A stretch of 64,000 nt of DNA. Source: QVMP01 sp047974325. GTDB taxonomy: Bacteria > Bacteroidota > Bacteroidia > Bacteroidales > Dysgonomonadaceae. The notes beneath the pieces were generated by a model that saw nothing but the letters and a program-made list of their open reading frames with translations, was not told where the DNA came from and made no database searches. How positions within the stretch are numbered: the stretch's first letter is position 1; each line of letters opens with the position of its first letter. The stretch is taken from positions 20,161-84,160 of the forward strand of contig JBKECE010000237.1 in NCBI GenBank assembly GCA_047974325.1, in the 5' to 3' direction. Made by a program: the position numbers and the translations under genes. This document shows positions 24,813 to 33,662 of this stretch, in pieces.

Positions 24813-26603
24813 ATGAAGATAAAATATATAATATTATTATTGCTGACAGTTGGCTTTTTCGGGTCTTGCGAACTGGATGTCAATCCTAAAAATATTGTTC
24901 AGGATGAGTTGGTTTTTTCTTCCGAATCGGGAATCAGGGCTTATTTTGTCACTCTCTATTCAGACTTGCCTGTCGAAGATTTTAAATTTGGAAAAAATGG
25001 ATTCAATGCCAGCGGAAATCAGACCTATCTGGCTTTTGTTTCCGGCGAAGCCATCGCTAAAGATGATATCAGTAATATCGGAGATGGAACTTGGTGGGGA
25101 GCTTGGGATTATGGACGTATCCGCAGAGTGAATTATTTTATTCAGACTTTACCGAAATATAAAGATAAATATTCCGAAGATAAATATAATGCATGGATGG
25201 GCGAAGCCTATTTTATTCGAGCCTATTGCTATTTCTCGATGGTGAAACGATATGGAGGTGTGCCCATCTTGAAGGAACCACAGGTGTGGACGGGAGATGT
25301 GAATGCCCTGAAAGTTCCTCGTAATACCGAGAAAGACTGCTACGATTTCATTGCCGAAGATTTAGATTTGGCTGCCGATTTGATGGAAAAGGGCAAAACA
25401 ATACTTTCTGATGCATCATATTCAGGACGGGCAAATGAATTTATCGCTTATGCCTTGAAATCGAGAGCTATGCTGTATGCAGGAAGCATTGCTCGCTATG
25501 GCTCGGTGAATTTGAATGGCTTGGTGGGAATTGAATCACAATATGCCGACCATTATTTTACGTTGGCTTTTGAAGCTGCTGAAAAAGTTGTGAGTTCGGG
25601 CAAATACAGCCTTTACAGGGGCAATACCAACAAAGAGAAGAATTTTACTGAACTGTTTTTGGCAGATAACAGCAGTGAAAATATTTTTGTGAAAAGCTAC
25701 AAGCTCAATGTCAATGCTCATAGTTGGGATATATATTGTGTGCCTTATCAATATAGGGGAACAGGCTACTCTTCGAGCATAAATCCGACTTTGGATCTGG
25801 CTGAGTTGTTTGAATATCAGGATGGATCGGGTGTGAATATTACACAGAAAGCACAAACCATGCGGTTTGATAAACCAACTGATATTTTTTCAGGATTGGA
25901 TGCTCGGTTTGGAGGCAGCATCATTTATCCGAATTCAACATTTAAGGGAACGACCTGCACTCTGCAAAAAGGTCTGATCGTAGAAGACGGTTCTAAGAAA
26001 GAAAGTGCAAACAGCGATACCGTGACCTATAGGGCACAGAATGGTAAAACCTATCGGGTTGTAGGTGAAAGTGGTGTGGGCAAATATTCAGGAAATATGA
26101 CGGGTTTTGTGATCCGCAAATATTTGAATGAAAGCCAAACTGAAATGAGAGAGAACTATTCTACACAACATTGGATAGATTTCCGGTTGGCTGAGATTTA
26201 CTTGAATGGAGCAGAAGCTGCTGCGGAGCTCAACAATGCAACGGATCAAAGTGAAGCTTTGGTCTGGATGAACGACCTGAGAGACAGAGCAGGACTCAAA
26301 AACTGGAGCAGTTCGGAGTTGACTATAGACAATGTCCGCAAAGAAAGAAGAGTTGAACTTGCTTTTGAAAATCACGCATATTGGGATTTGAGAAGGTGGC
26401 ATATAGCCGATAAAATATTTGAAACTACCCGTTTGAGGTCTTTATTTCTGTATCAGGATGTGAGAGACGACAAATATGTTTTTGAAGTGGGATATCCCAA
26501 CAGTTATTATTATACATTTGATGTGAAGATGTACTATGAAAAAATACCTGATTCCGAAATATCAAAGAATGGATTGTTGGTACAAAACCCTTATTATAAC
26601 TAA
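24813..26603 (+). CDS. SusD/RagB-type glycan-binding surface lipoprotein
   Basis: Partner lid of the preceding SusC. The frame opens at 24777 inside susC, but ATG 24813 begins a proper lipoprotein signal (MKIKYIILLLLTVGFFGSC, lipidated Cys19) and is preferred. The acidic ELDV after the Cys fits surface export of Bacteroidetes lipoproteins. SusD features: TPR-like helices with AWMGEAYFIRAYCYFSMVKRYGGVPI, and the C-terminal WIDFRLAEIYLNGAEAA and RKERRVELAFENHAYWDLRRW motifs. About 596 residues. It is co-transcribed with susC (13 bases between genes). Confidence 0.95.
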   Translation: MKIKYIILLLLTVGFFGSCELDVNPKNIVQDELVFSSESGIRAYFVTLYSDLPVEDFKFGKNGFNASGNQTYLAFVSGEAIAKDDISNIGDGTWWGAWDYGRIRRVNYFIQTLPKYKDKYSEDKYNAWMGEAYFIRAYCYFSMVKRYGGVPILKEPQVWTGDVNALKVPRNTEKDCYDFIAEDLDLAADLMEKGKTILSDASYSGRANEFIAYALKSRAMLYAGSIARYGSVNLNGLVGIESQYADHYFTLAFEAAEKVVSSGKYSLYRGNTNKEKNFTELFLADNSSENIFVKSYKLNVNAHSWDIYCVPYQYRGTGYSSSINPTLDLAELFEYQDGSGVNITQKAQTMRFDKPTDIFSGLDARFGGSIIYPNSTFKGTTCTLQKGLIVEDGSKKESANSDTVTYRAQNGKTYRVVGESGVGKYSGNMTGFVIRKYLNESQTEMRENYSTQHWIDFRLAEIYLNGAEAAAELNNATDQSEALVWMNDLRDRAGLKNWSSSELTIDNVRKERRVELAFENHAYWDLRRWHIADKIFETTRLRSLFLYQDVRDDKYVFEVGYPNSYYYTFDVKMYYEKIPDSEISKNGLLVQNPYYN

Positions 26604-26618
26604 AAAAACAAGAAGAAA

Positions 26619-27380
26619 ATGAAGAAAATATTTTATATATTCGGGTTAAGCGCACTAATATTCACTTCTTGTGACTATTTTGAGCATGACAATTATGATG
26701 CACCTGATGCCACATTGAAAGGTGTTGTGAAAGATGCGAAAACTAATGATAATTTATCGACAGAGATCGCAGCGAGCTTTAAGATAGAATATTATGAGCT
26801 GAGCTGGGAAGAAGCAGGACACAGCAACACCGAAGCCCAGATTTTTTGGAACAAAGAAGATGGTATGTTCAACAATACTAAAATATTTAGTGGAAAGTAT
26901 CGCATAACTTTGAAGGAGGGAGCTTTCTATGCACCTGAATCGCAGATAGTACAGTTGCAGAGCAATAAGACAACCGAACTCAATTTTTCAGTAGTACCTT
27001 ATGCAAGGGTGCAGATTGACGATATCCAGTTGAACGGAACTGCAGATAATAACAATCTGGTGATTAAGTATACAGTGCAAGATACAGAATCGGAAATCAA
27101 TACGGAAACAACCGACGAAGATTTGTATACATTGAGCGAGGCTCGCGTTTTCATATCGAGCAAATCTCCCAATGTGGGAGTGAACAATAATGAGACGAAA
27201 TATACGCTGAATGCAAAAAAGAATGTCTCCAACTATACGCCGGGCACCGCTAAATCATATACTGAAACCAATGTAAAGAACTTGCCTGCCGGAACATGGT
27301 GGATACGCATCGGTGTCAGAACCGACAATCCTCAGAAGAGATACAATTTTACGCCGGTTAAGGAAATCACTGTTTCTTGA
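26619..27380 (+). CDS. DUF3823-type PUL lipoprotein
   Basis: 253-residue lipoprotein (lipobox FTSC, Cys18) following susD by 15 bases. The DNYDAPDATLKGVVKDAKT opening and the two beta-sandwich halves (GKYRITLKEGAFY; VQIDDIQLNG) match DUF3823, a family found almost only downstream of SusCD pairs. Such proteins are thought to be accessory surface glycan-binding proteins. The C-terminal half is an Ig/FN3-like fold with LPAGTWWIRIGVRTDNPQKRYNFTPV. No catalytic motif. Family assignment is good; function is inferred from context. Confidence 0.8.
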   Translation: MKKIFYIFGLSALIFTSCDYFEHDNYDAPDATLKGVVKDAKTNDNLSTEIAASFKIEYYELSWEEAGHSNTEAQIFWNKEDGMFNNTKIFSGKYRITLKEGAFYAPESQIVQLQSNKTTELNFSVVPYARVQIDDIQLNGTADNNNLVIKYTVQDTESEINTETTDEDLYTLSEARVFISSKSPNVGVNNNETKYTLNAKKNVSNYTPGTAKSYTETNVKNLPAGTWWIRIGVRTDNPQKRYNFTPVKEITVS

Positions 27381-27410
27381 TTGCCATTTTATAATTGATT
27401 AAAGAAAAGG

Positions 27411-29348
27411 ATGAAAATAAAATTCGCAATAGCACTATTTTTTATCACATTGGTTCCGTCTGCAACAGTCTGTGCCAATGTGGTAAAGATGGTTCAGGAG
27501 AAGTCCGATGAACCGTCTAATCAAGCACTAGTGATTCCTATGGAATCTTCCTCAGTTTCAGTTTTGTATGATCCGTCAGACAAAGCTTATTTTTCAGGCG
27601 ATGGAATTAAGGGTACATCAGATGGACTGATTATGGACCTCGGAAATATAGATTTTGGCGATAAGCTTTATAATAAAATCTGGATTGAAATGTCCAATAT
27701 GGCAAACGAAAGCGATTCTGCTAAATTTCAGTTTTATATTGATGGAGAACTAATCTTGCCCGATCTTTCGTTGGATATTCCTGTCAATGAACCTGTTATT
27801 TCCTACGAAAGTTCAAAGTCTCCCCAAAGTGGAATGTTTTTTAAAAATGCACAGTCCGGCATCGTTACAGTCTTTGATGTACGCAAAGATGAAAGTCTGG
27901 CAAAACTTTCTTCGATGGTGATGCAAGGTATAATCAATCAGCAAACTGCACAGGTGTATCTTTACGTTGAAGGACATCATATCACGCAGCTGGCAGAAAC
28001 CGGCTTGCAAATAAATCTGGAAGAGAGATTGAGCAATGATAAATATGGAGCTTTAGGGGCAATGGTCAATAAGTATGGAGATTTGTTTAATAAACTTGTC
28101 GTTTGGGACGAAAACAAAGAGTGGACTTGGTGTCTGGCTCAGATGATTTCTGCACAACAGGGTGGAATTCCTGTGACGGAAGACATAAAAAACTATATAG
28201 TGAACGACCTTGGATGGACAAAAGATGTGTATGATATCCGAAATTTGTGGACAAATAAACTTGATGCTTATCAGTGGGCGATAGATAATCTGGCAGCAAA
28301 CTGTCATCCGAATATTGGTTTTTCTGCAGGTTTGCGTAACGATTATGTTTCTGCTCCATGGAAAATATATGATTATGCGGCAGCGACAAAAGGCTTTGTC
28401 TTTTATCTGAGCGAAAAAAATTCGGACGAAGCCCAGATGATTGAAAAAATCTGTCAGAAGATGAATTATCAACCGGGAGCTTCTATCATGGGATATGGAG
28501 CAAGTGATGATGGAGATGGCCTGAATTCTATTATAAATAAATATAATGCGGGATTTATCGTGAGCGACTATTATGCCAACGGTAGTTTCTGGTGTTCATT
28601 CCCATCCAAGTCATTTAATCAGCGCAAAGGCAAACCCATTGATGCAAAAGCAGGAAAAGTCTATGTGAGTTTCATTTGGAGTGATGGTGATAACATACAG
28701 TTCGATGCAAACAAACTGTACCTGATGTTTAAGAATGCAACAGGCAGAGGTGAAATACCTGTCGGGGTTACTCTTGCACCGGGATTGCAGGAAATCAATC
28801 CATTCTTGCTGGAATATTTTTATAAGAACCTGACTCCGAATGACGAACTGATGGCAGGACCTTCCGGTTTTCAGTTCATTTATGGTGATTCATACAATTC
28901 CTCAACATACAATACATGGCTCGGAATGAATAAGGAATGGATAGAAACAGCCGGATTCAATACGGCCTGCCTGTGGAACACGACCGGAAATGCTTTTGAC
29001 GAATATATGAGAACCTGCAACTTGCAAGGAATATTTGACGGATGGAGCACCGCAAACAATAAATATATTAATAATGTGGTTGCCGTCAATCAGGGAACTC
29101 ATTGCTTCAATGAAGGCGATGTATACAATGATCTGGTCAAGGCAAAACCGGATGCCAATAAACCTATTTTCAGAAATTTATATCTCATTGCGGCCAACTA
29201 TGGTGGTGATGATGGTTATCAGAAACTGAAAAGAGAATTGCTGAAGCTGGAAAATGATTATCCCGACAGATATGTATACCTTTTGCCGATGGATTTGTGT
29301 GCCACGCTAAAAAAATACATAGATGAAAATGGAGGCAGCTATAATTAA
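27411..29348 (+). CDS. GxGYxYP-family secreted protein with degenerate signature and N-terminal CBM6-like module
   Basis: 645 residues, signal peptide about 1-23. Residues about 45-125 resemble a CBM6-type beta-sandwich (DGLIMDLGNIDFGDKLYNKIWIEM, FQFYIDGELI). The rest matches the GxGYxYP family, putative glycoside hydrolases common in Bacteroidetes PULs: VFDVRKDESLAKLSSMVMQG, GIINQQTAQVYLY, and FIWSDGDNIQ (Asp425, Asp427). The family name motif is altered here: where GxGYxYP is expected the protein reads FQFIYGD (residues 487-493), losing the second Gly, the first Tyr and the Pro. It may bind rather than cleave, or have shifted specificity. It lies between the DUF3823 gene and a CBM6-like T9SS gene, with short spacers (30 and 12 bases). 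Confidence 0.75.
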   Translation: MKIKFAIALFFITLVPSATVCANVVKMVQEKSDEPSNQALVIPMESSSVSVLYDPSDKAYFSGDGIKGTSDGLIMDLGNIDFGDKLYNKIWIEMSNMANESDSAKFQFYIDGELILPDLSLDIPVNEPVISYESSKSPQSGMFFKNAQSGIVTVFDVRKDESLAKLSSMVMQGIINQQTAQVYLYVEGHHITQLAETGLQINLEERLSNDKYGALGAMVNKYGDLFNKLVVWDENKEWTWCLAQMISAQQGGIPVTEDIKNYIVNDLGWTKDVYDIRNLWTNKLDAYQWAIDNLAANCHPNIGFSAGLRNDYVSAPWKIYDYAAATKGFVFYLSEKNSDEAQMIEKICQKMNYQPGASIMGYGASDDGDGLNSIINKYNAGFIVSDYYANGSFWCSFPSKSFNQRKGKPIDAKAGKVYVSFIWSDGDNIQFDANKLYLMFKNATGRGEIPVGVTLAPGLQEINPFLLEYFYKNLTPNDELMAGPSGFQFIYGDSYNSSTYNTWLGMNKEWIETAGFNTACLWNTTGNAFDEYMRTCNLQGIFDGWSTANNKYINNVVAVNQGTHCFNEGDVYNDLVKAKPDANKPIFRNLYLIAANYGGDDGYQKLKRELLKLENDYPDRYVYLLPMDLCATLKKYIDENGGSYN

Positions 29349-29360
29349 GAACAAATCTTT

Positions 29361-30254
29361 ATGAGAATGAATAAGGTATTATTATCATTAGTTACATTAT
29401 TTTCTATTGTAGTCACTTTGCAAGCAGAAGATTTAGACATACCGATGAGCAATCTGTCAGGTATCGCTCTCAATATCAATGTTAAGATAGAAAATGTCGG
29501 TACTGATGGTGCAAAATATGATAGAACGACACAGTCTATTATCAATACTAGCAATGGCACAATTATCAGTATCTCAAAAGTTGATTTTGGAAGTGGACGA
29601 TACGGTAGTTATAGCTATTTGTATGTGGAATACACAAACCCTGAGGAGGTGACAGACGATGCTTTCTTTGATGTCTATCTGGACAATGGTACGACCTTGG
29701 TTGCATCCATTCCTGTAGAGAAAACGCTGGAAGGAGAGTATGTGAAAAGTTCGTCTACAATGCAGGTCTGTATGAACAACCAGCGCAATATTTATGTAAA
29801 ATGGCGCAATCATGCGGCCGATTTGAAGACTTTCGGAGCATACGAAAGAAAGCCCTTGGTGGAAGTCAGTGCCGTGAAAACCGGATCGCCGCTCGTATAT
29901 AAATTTTCATCAGCTACGTTTGATGCAATAGAAGGTGTCCATAATCTGAAAATGATGTGGGTGAAACAGTCAGCTAACGTTTCGGCCATCTATTTTGATA
30001 ATACGGCTTACAATTCGATAGAACCCGAAACAGAGAATCCATCATATTCGATCAGAACAATGAATCGCGTTTTGTTCATCACTTCAACTGAGCCTTTAAA
30101 ACAGGTTGAGGTATATTCAATTGATGGTAAATTGCTATTTAACAGTTCGCAAAAGGGTAATTCGTTCGAGATACCGCTTCAAAATTTGATTTCAATTTTA
30201 AAAATAACAGATTCATCAGGAAATAAAAGTATCAGGAGAATCATATGTAATTGA
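29361..30254 (+). CDS. CBM6-like surface protein with T9SS tail
   Basis: 297 residues, signal peptide about 1-22. Residues about 25-215 form a CBM6-like beta-sandwich: TIISISKVDFGSGRYGSYSYLYVEY, FFDVYLDNGTTLVASIPV, VHNLKMMWVKQSANVSAIYFDN. The KVDFG...D-V-YLDNG core resembles the N-terminal module of the preceding protein, suggesting a duplicated binding module. The last about 70 residues are a T9SS sorting domain (QVEVYSIDGKLLFNSSQ, ISILKITDSSGNKSIRRIICN), slightly atypical at its end. It is probably a surface-anchored glycan-binding protein. Last gene of this co-directional run; a terminator follows. Confidence 0.7.
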   Translation: MRMNKVLLSLVTLFSIVVTLQAEDLDIPMSNLSGIALNINVKIENVGTDGAKYDRTTQSIINTSNGTIISISKVDFGSGRYGSYSYLYVEYTNPEEVTDDAFFDVYLDNGTTLVASIPVEKTLEGEYVKSSSTMQVCMNNQRNIYVKWRNHAADLKTFGAYERKPLVEVSAVKTGSPLVYKFSSATFDAIEGVHNLKMMWVKQSANVSAIYFDNTAYNSIEPETENPSYSIRTMNRVLFITSTEPLKQVEVYSIDGKLLFNSSQKGNSFEIPLQNLISILKITDSSGNKSIRRIICN

Positions 30255-30272
30255 TAAATGTTAATTTGATAG

Positions 30273-30320
30273 TTCCGAATTTGGTGATATTAAAAGTCTG
30301 CCAAATTCGGAATTTTTTTT
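30273..30320 (+). terminator. Terminator closing the PUL1 susCD unit
   Basis: A perfect 12-bp stem (30273-30284 with 30301-30312) is followed by eight T's, 19 bases after the stop of the CBM6-like gene. Confidence 0.85.
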
Positions 30321-30591
30321 TATATTGTTGCGTAGCTTACTTTGGACAGTGAATCCATGAAGTATTTTTCCCCGTCTTTACAATTCTTCATCTGGATACC
30401 CTTTTTCAAGGGCAATAATGGAAATATCTGGTGAAGATTCAAAATGCTGTTTTACACCAACTAAATCTAAAATTACACTATATAAGTCTAAAATTCCCCC
30501 GTTCGATTTTTTTCATATAACTAATTTTACCTTCACAAAAAGTTAACCTGTATCAGATTTTCTAAAAAACACTTATTTATTAAAAAATACC
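30321..30591. other. Spacer upstream of the pectate lyase gene
   Basis: Holds a direct repeat (30463-30495) and, on the minus strand, two short overlapping open frames with protein-like composition (see findings). No clear TAnnTTTG promoter was seen on the plus strand. Confidence 0.4.
30463..30495. promoter_or_regulatory. Direct repeat, possible operator for the pectate lyase gene
   Basis: AAATCTAAAATT (30463-30474) and AAGTCTAAAATT (30484-30495) share 11 of 12 bases and are spaced 21 bases apart, two helical turns. They end 97 bases before the pectate lyase start. The layout suits a dimeric activator binding one DNA face; no factor can be named. Confidence 0.4.
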
Positions 30592-33159
30592 ATGAAAAAA
30601 ATTTTCTTATTAATTGGATTTACTATGCTGGTCGTTGCTCAGATGTGGGCACAATCGGTCAATATCACCGAATCTGCCGGCTGGCTTGAATCTGCATTCG
30701 TTAAATGGTCACCAGTTGAAGGTGCAGAAAGTTATAATGTATATTATAGTGGAGAGGGTGTGACCAATCAAAAAATAAATGATCAACTTATCCGCAGTTA
30801 CGGTACATATTTTCGTGCCGATATTTTGGGCTTAAAAGCAGGCACATATACAATAAAAGTAGCTCCAGTGTTGGCCGGAACAGAAGGTGCAGCTACAACA
30901 ACAGCTTCCTTGACTGTTTTGCCCTACGATCGCACGGGTTTTGCTTTTGCTAACGGACGAGTTCCGGGAGCATACAAAGCAGATGGAACGCCAAAGGCAA
31001 ATGCTGTGATCATATATGTAACAGAAAAGACAAAGAACACTGTTTCGCTGGATGTGGTAACTTCTTCAAAACTTGCAACAACTAATTTTACAGGACTCCA
31101 AAGCATCCTCTTGGGCTACAAGAAAGGATATGACACTCGTCCGCTCATAGTTCGTCTGGTAGGGCAAATCACAGATTTGTCCAATATGGACAAGGGTGAT
31201 ATTGTTGTTGAAAATAACAACAACGCATCTGTTTACATCACACTGGAAGGTGTTGGGCAAGACGCTGTGGCTGATGGTTGGGGAATCCGCCTGAAGAATG
31301 CTTCAAATATTGAAGTCCGCAATATAGCAGTGATGAATTGTAACAGTGACGAAGGAGATAATATAGGCTTGCAGCAAAGCAATGATTATGTTTGGGTGCA
31401 CAACTGTGATTTCTTTTATGGAGATGCCGGAAGCGATGCTGATCAGGTTAAAGGTGACGGAGCTTTGGATTGTAAAAAATCAAATTATGTGACATTTTCC
31501 TATAATCACTTCTGGGATACCGGAAAATCAAATTTATTGGGTTTAAGTGGTGAAACGGACAAATTCTATATTACCTATCACCACAATTGGTATGACCATT
31601 CAGACAGCCGCCATCCACGTGTCCGTTTCTATTCGGCTCATGTTTACAATAATTATTATGATGGTGTGTCTAAATATGGTGTAGGATCAACAGAGGCGTC
31701 TTCTGTTTTTGTCGAAGGTAATTATTTTCGCAATTGTAAATACCCTATACTGACTTCTATGCAAGGTTCTGATGTGTGGAATGAAGCTAAACAAGCAAAT
31801 GATTATAAAGATATGCCTATTTTCTCAAAAGAAGACGGTGGCAGCATCAAAGCTTACAACAATTATATGGAAGGTCAGAAGCGTTTCATTGCTTATGGCG
31901 CAACAGGTGGCACTGGTTTTGATTCTACAAAAGATTTTGACGCGTATGTAGTTACAAGCCGAGACGAAACAGTACCCGCTACGGTAAAATCTGTTTATGG
32001 TTCGAATGTGTACAACAATTTCGACACCAATTCTTCCATCATGTATGCTTATACACCGGATAGTCCAACGGATGCAAAAGGAAATGTGATGACCTATGCC
32101 GGACGAGTTTCGGGCGGTGATTTCAAATGGACATTCAATAATGCGGTGGATGATGCTTCGTCTGAAGTAAATGCGGCATTGAAGTCTGCTCTTACAAATT
32201 ACAAAACAAGCTTAGTCTCTATTCAGGGAGAAGGTGGCGGCAGTTCCAATCCGTTGGTGACCATAACTACCACAGCAGGCAACAAAGATCAGACCGTGAC
32301 ATTAGGATCGGCTATCAGCCCAGTTGAGTTCACCGCAGGAGGAAATGCAATCAGTATTTCTGTTGAAGACTTGCCCGCAGGGGTTACAAGTTCCATCGGC
32401 TCAAATGGCCTTGTGCTTACTATCACCGGAACCCCGACAGCAGTTGGCAACTACACTTACACCGTATCATCGACAGATGGTACAAGCAGTACCGTTCTTG
32501 AAGGTGTTATCACAGTAGAAGATGCCGGAGGCAACACAAGCTCATGCACAAAAGAATATATTCAGGCAAAAGGTATCAACACAGACAATGCTTTCACTGT
32601 GGCAGGTAGTGCTTCGTCCAACGGTGGAACACAAAGCTATGAGGGCGTGTCTTTAAGTACCGGTCTGAAGATGGATAGTAAGGGTAGCATTGCATTCACA
32701 ACAACCTCTAACGGAGCCACATTGATTGTCGGTGCAAACTCAAAATCGGCAGGTGGAACTTTAAAGCTGAATGGGGTGGAATCTATCACCAACCTTGGAA
32801 CAACTTTCTCAGAAACAACACTCACATTAGGAGCAGCAGGTACGTATACCATTGCAAAAGGGACTAATGAAAGTTATGTTTATTATGTGGTTGTCAAAGA
32901 AGTTTGTTCAGGAACGAGCATTGAAAAATCAGAAAAGCCCGAATTGGTGTTGTATCCTAATCCAGTGTCGGATAATCTTTATATTGTTTCGGAAACAGAA
33001 GTTGAATCTGTAGAGGTTTATGATCTTTCTGGTGCGATTATAAAACGTATAAAAGGCAATGTTGAATCCGTAAATGTGAGTGATCTAACAGTAGGTAGTT
33101 ATCTTGTTAATGTACACACAAAACAAGGTTCTCACAAGCAAATTATATTTAAAAAATAA
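30592..33159 (+). CDS. PL1-family pectate lyase with Ig-like and T9SS domains
   Basis: 855-residue secreted polysaccharide lyase cleaving pectate by beta-elimination. Signal peptide about 1-20. An FN3-like domain (about 22-105: ESAFVKWSPVEGAESYNVYYSG) precedes a right-handed beta-helix of PL1 (about 120-470). The family motif HNWYDHSDSRHPRVR places the catalytic Arg at 340 and the substrate-binding Arg at 345; WVHNCDF and the Asp-rich GDAGSDADQVKGDGALD segment suit calcium binding. Then come a putative Ig domain (about 550-645), a beta-sandwich (about 655-770) and a T9SS sorting tail (LVLYPNPVSDNLYI, VGSYLVNVHTK, KQIIFKK). It is preceded by its own spacer and followed by a terminator, so it is a separate unit at the edge of PUL1. 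Confidence 0.92.
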   Translation: MKKIFLLIGFTMLVVAQMWAQSVNITESAGWLESAFVKWSPVEGAESYNVYYSGEGVTNQKINDQLIRSYGTYFRADILGLKAGTYTIKVAPVLAGTEGAATTTASLTVLPYDRTGFAFANGRVPGAYKADGTPKANAVIIYVTEKTKNTVSLDVVTSSKLATTNFTGLQSILLGYKKGYDTRPLIVRLVGQITDLSNMDKGDIVVENNNNASVYITLEGVGQDAVADGWGIRLKNASNIEVRNIAVMNCNSDEGDNIGLQQSNDYVWVHNCDFFYGDAGSDADQVKGDGALDCKKSNYVTFSYNHFWDTGKSNLLGLSGETDKFYITYHHNWYDHSDSRHPRVRFYSAHVYNNYYDGVSKYGVGSTEASSVFVEGNYFRNCKYPILTSMQGSDVWNEAKQANDYKDMPIFSKEDGGSIKAYNNYMEGQKRFIAYGATGGTGFDSTKDFDAYVVTSRDETVPATVKSVYGSNVYNNFDTNSSIMYAYTPDSPTDAKGNVMTYAGRVSGGDFKWTFNNAVDDASSEVNAALKSALTNYKTSLVSIQGEGGGSSNPLVTITTTAGNKDQTVTLGSAISPVEFTAGGNAISISVEDLPAGVTSSIGSNGLVLTITGTPTAVGNYTYTVSSTDGTSSTVLEGVITVEDAGGNTSSCTKEYIQAKGINTDNAFTVAGSASSNGGTQSYEGVSLSTGLKMDSKGSIAFTTTSNGATLIVGANSKSAGGTLKLNGVESITNLGTTFSETTLTLGAAGTYTIAKGTNESYVYYVVVKEVCSGTSIEKSEKPELVLYPNPVSDNLYIVSETEVESVEVYDLSGAIIKRIKGNVESVNVSDLTVGSYLVNVHTKQGSHKQIIFKK

Positions 33160-33190
33160 GTGGCAATGTTGCTTTTGTAGCAATAGCACT

Positions 33191-33240
33191 AAAAAAAGAA
33201 ACAGGAGCTATCACTTTCAAAAAGGGTAGCTCCTGTTTTT
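33191..33240. terminator. Bidirectional terminator between pectate lyase and tsaE
   Basis: A 10-bp stem (33201-33210 with 33227-33236) is flanked by an A-rich tract and a T run, so it serves both convergent genes. Confidence 0.75.
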
Positions 33241-33656
33241 TATTTGATTGTCACCTTACGGCTTCCATCGTCCATCTCTTCAATGGCTACATTCACCACA
33301 TCGTGAGGCAGGAGTGATTCTACCTTTTCGGGCCATTCTATGAAACAGATGCTGCCGCTGTAGAAATAATCTTCATAACCAAAATCGAATGCTTCTTCTA
33401 CTTTGTTAATGCGGTAGAAATCGAAATGATAAATCAATTCGCCGGAGTTTGATCTGTATTCATTGATGATGGCAAAAGTTGGACTGTTTATGACATCTTC
33501 TACGCCGAGTTTTTCGCAGATGGCTTTTATGAATGTTGTTTTACCGGCTCCCATTTTGCCGTGAAAAGCAAAAACCGTGTTATCTCCCATTGCATTCACA
33601 AACTCAAGAGCAGCGTCCCCGATCGTTTCCAATGATTTTATTATAATATCTTTCAT
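33240..33656 (-). CDS. tsaE: tRNA t6A37 biosynthesis ATPase TsaE
   Basis: Small P-loop ATPase that works with TsaB, TsaC and TsaD to install threonylcarbamoyladenosine at A37 of ANN-decoding tRNAs. 138 residues, typical. It shows GKMGAGKTTF (Walker A), SPTFAIINEY, HFDFYRI and FIEWPEKVESLLP, all TsaE hallmarks. It begins 6 bases after the porX stop, so the two are almost certainly co-transcribed. Confidence 0.95.
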   Translation of the reverse strand: MKDIIIKSLETIGDAALEFVNAMGDNTVFAFHGKMGAGKTTFIKAICEKLGVEDVINSPTFAIINEYRSNSGELIYHFDFYRINKVEEAFDFGYEDYFYSGSICFIEWPEKVESLLPHDVVNVAIEEMDDGSRKVTIK

Positions 33657-33662
33657 TACAAC

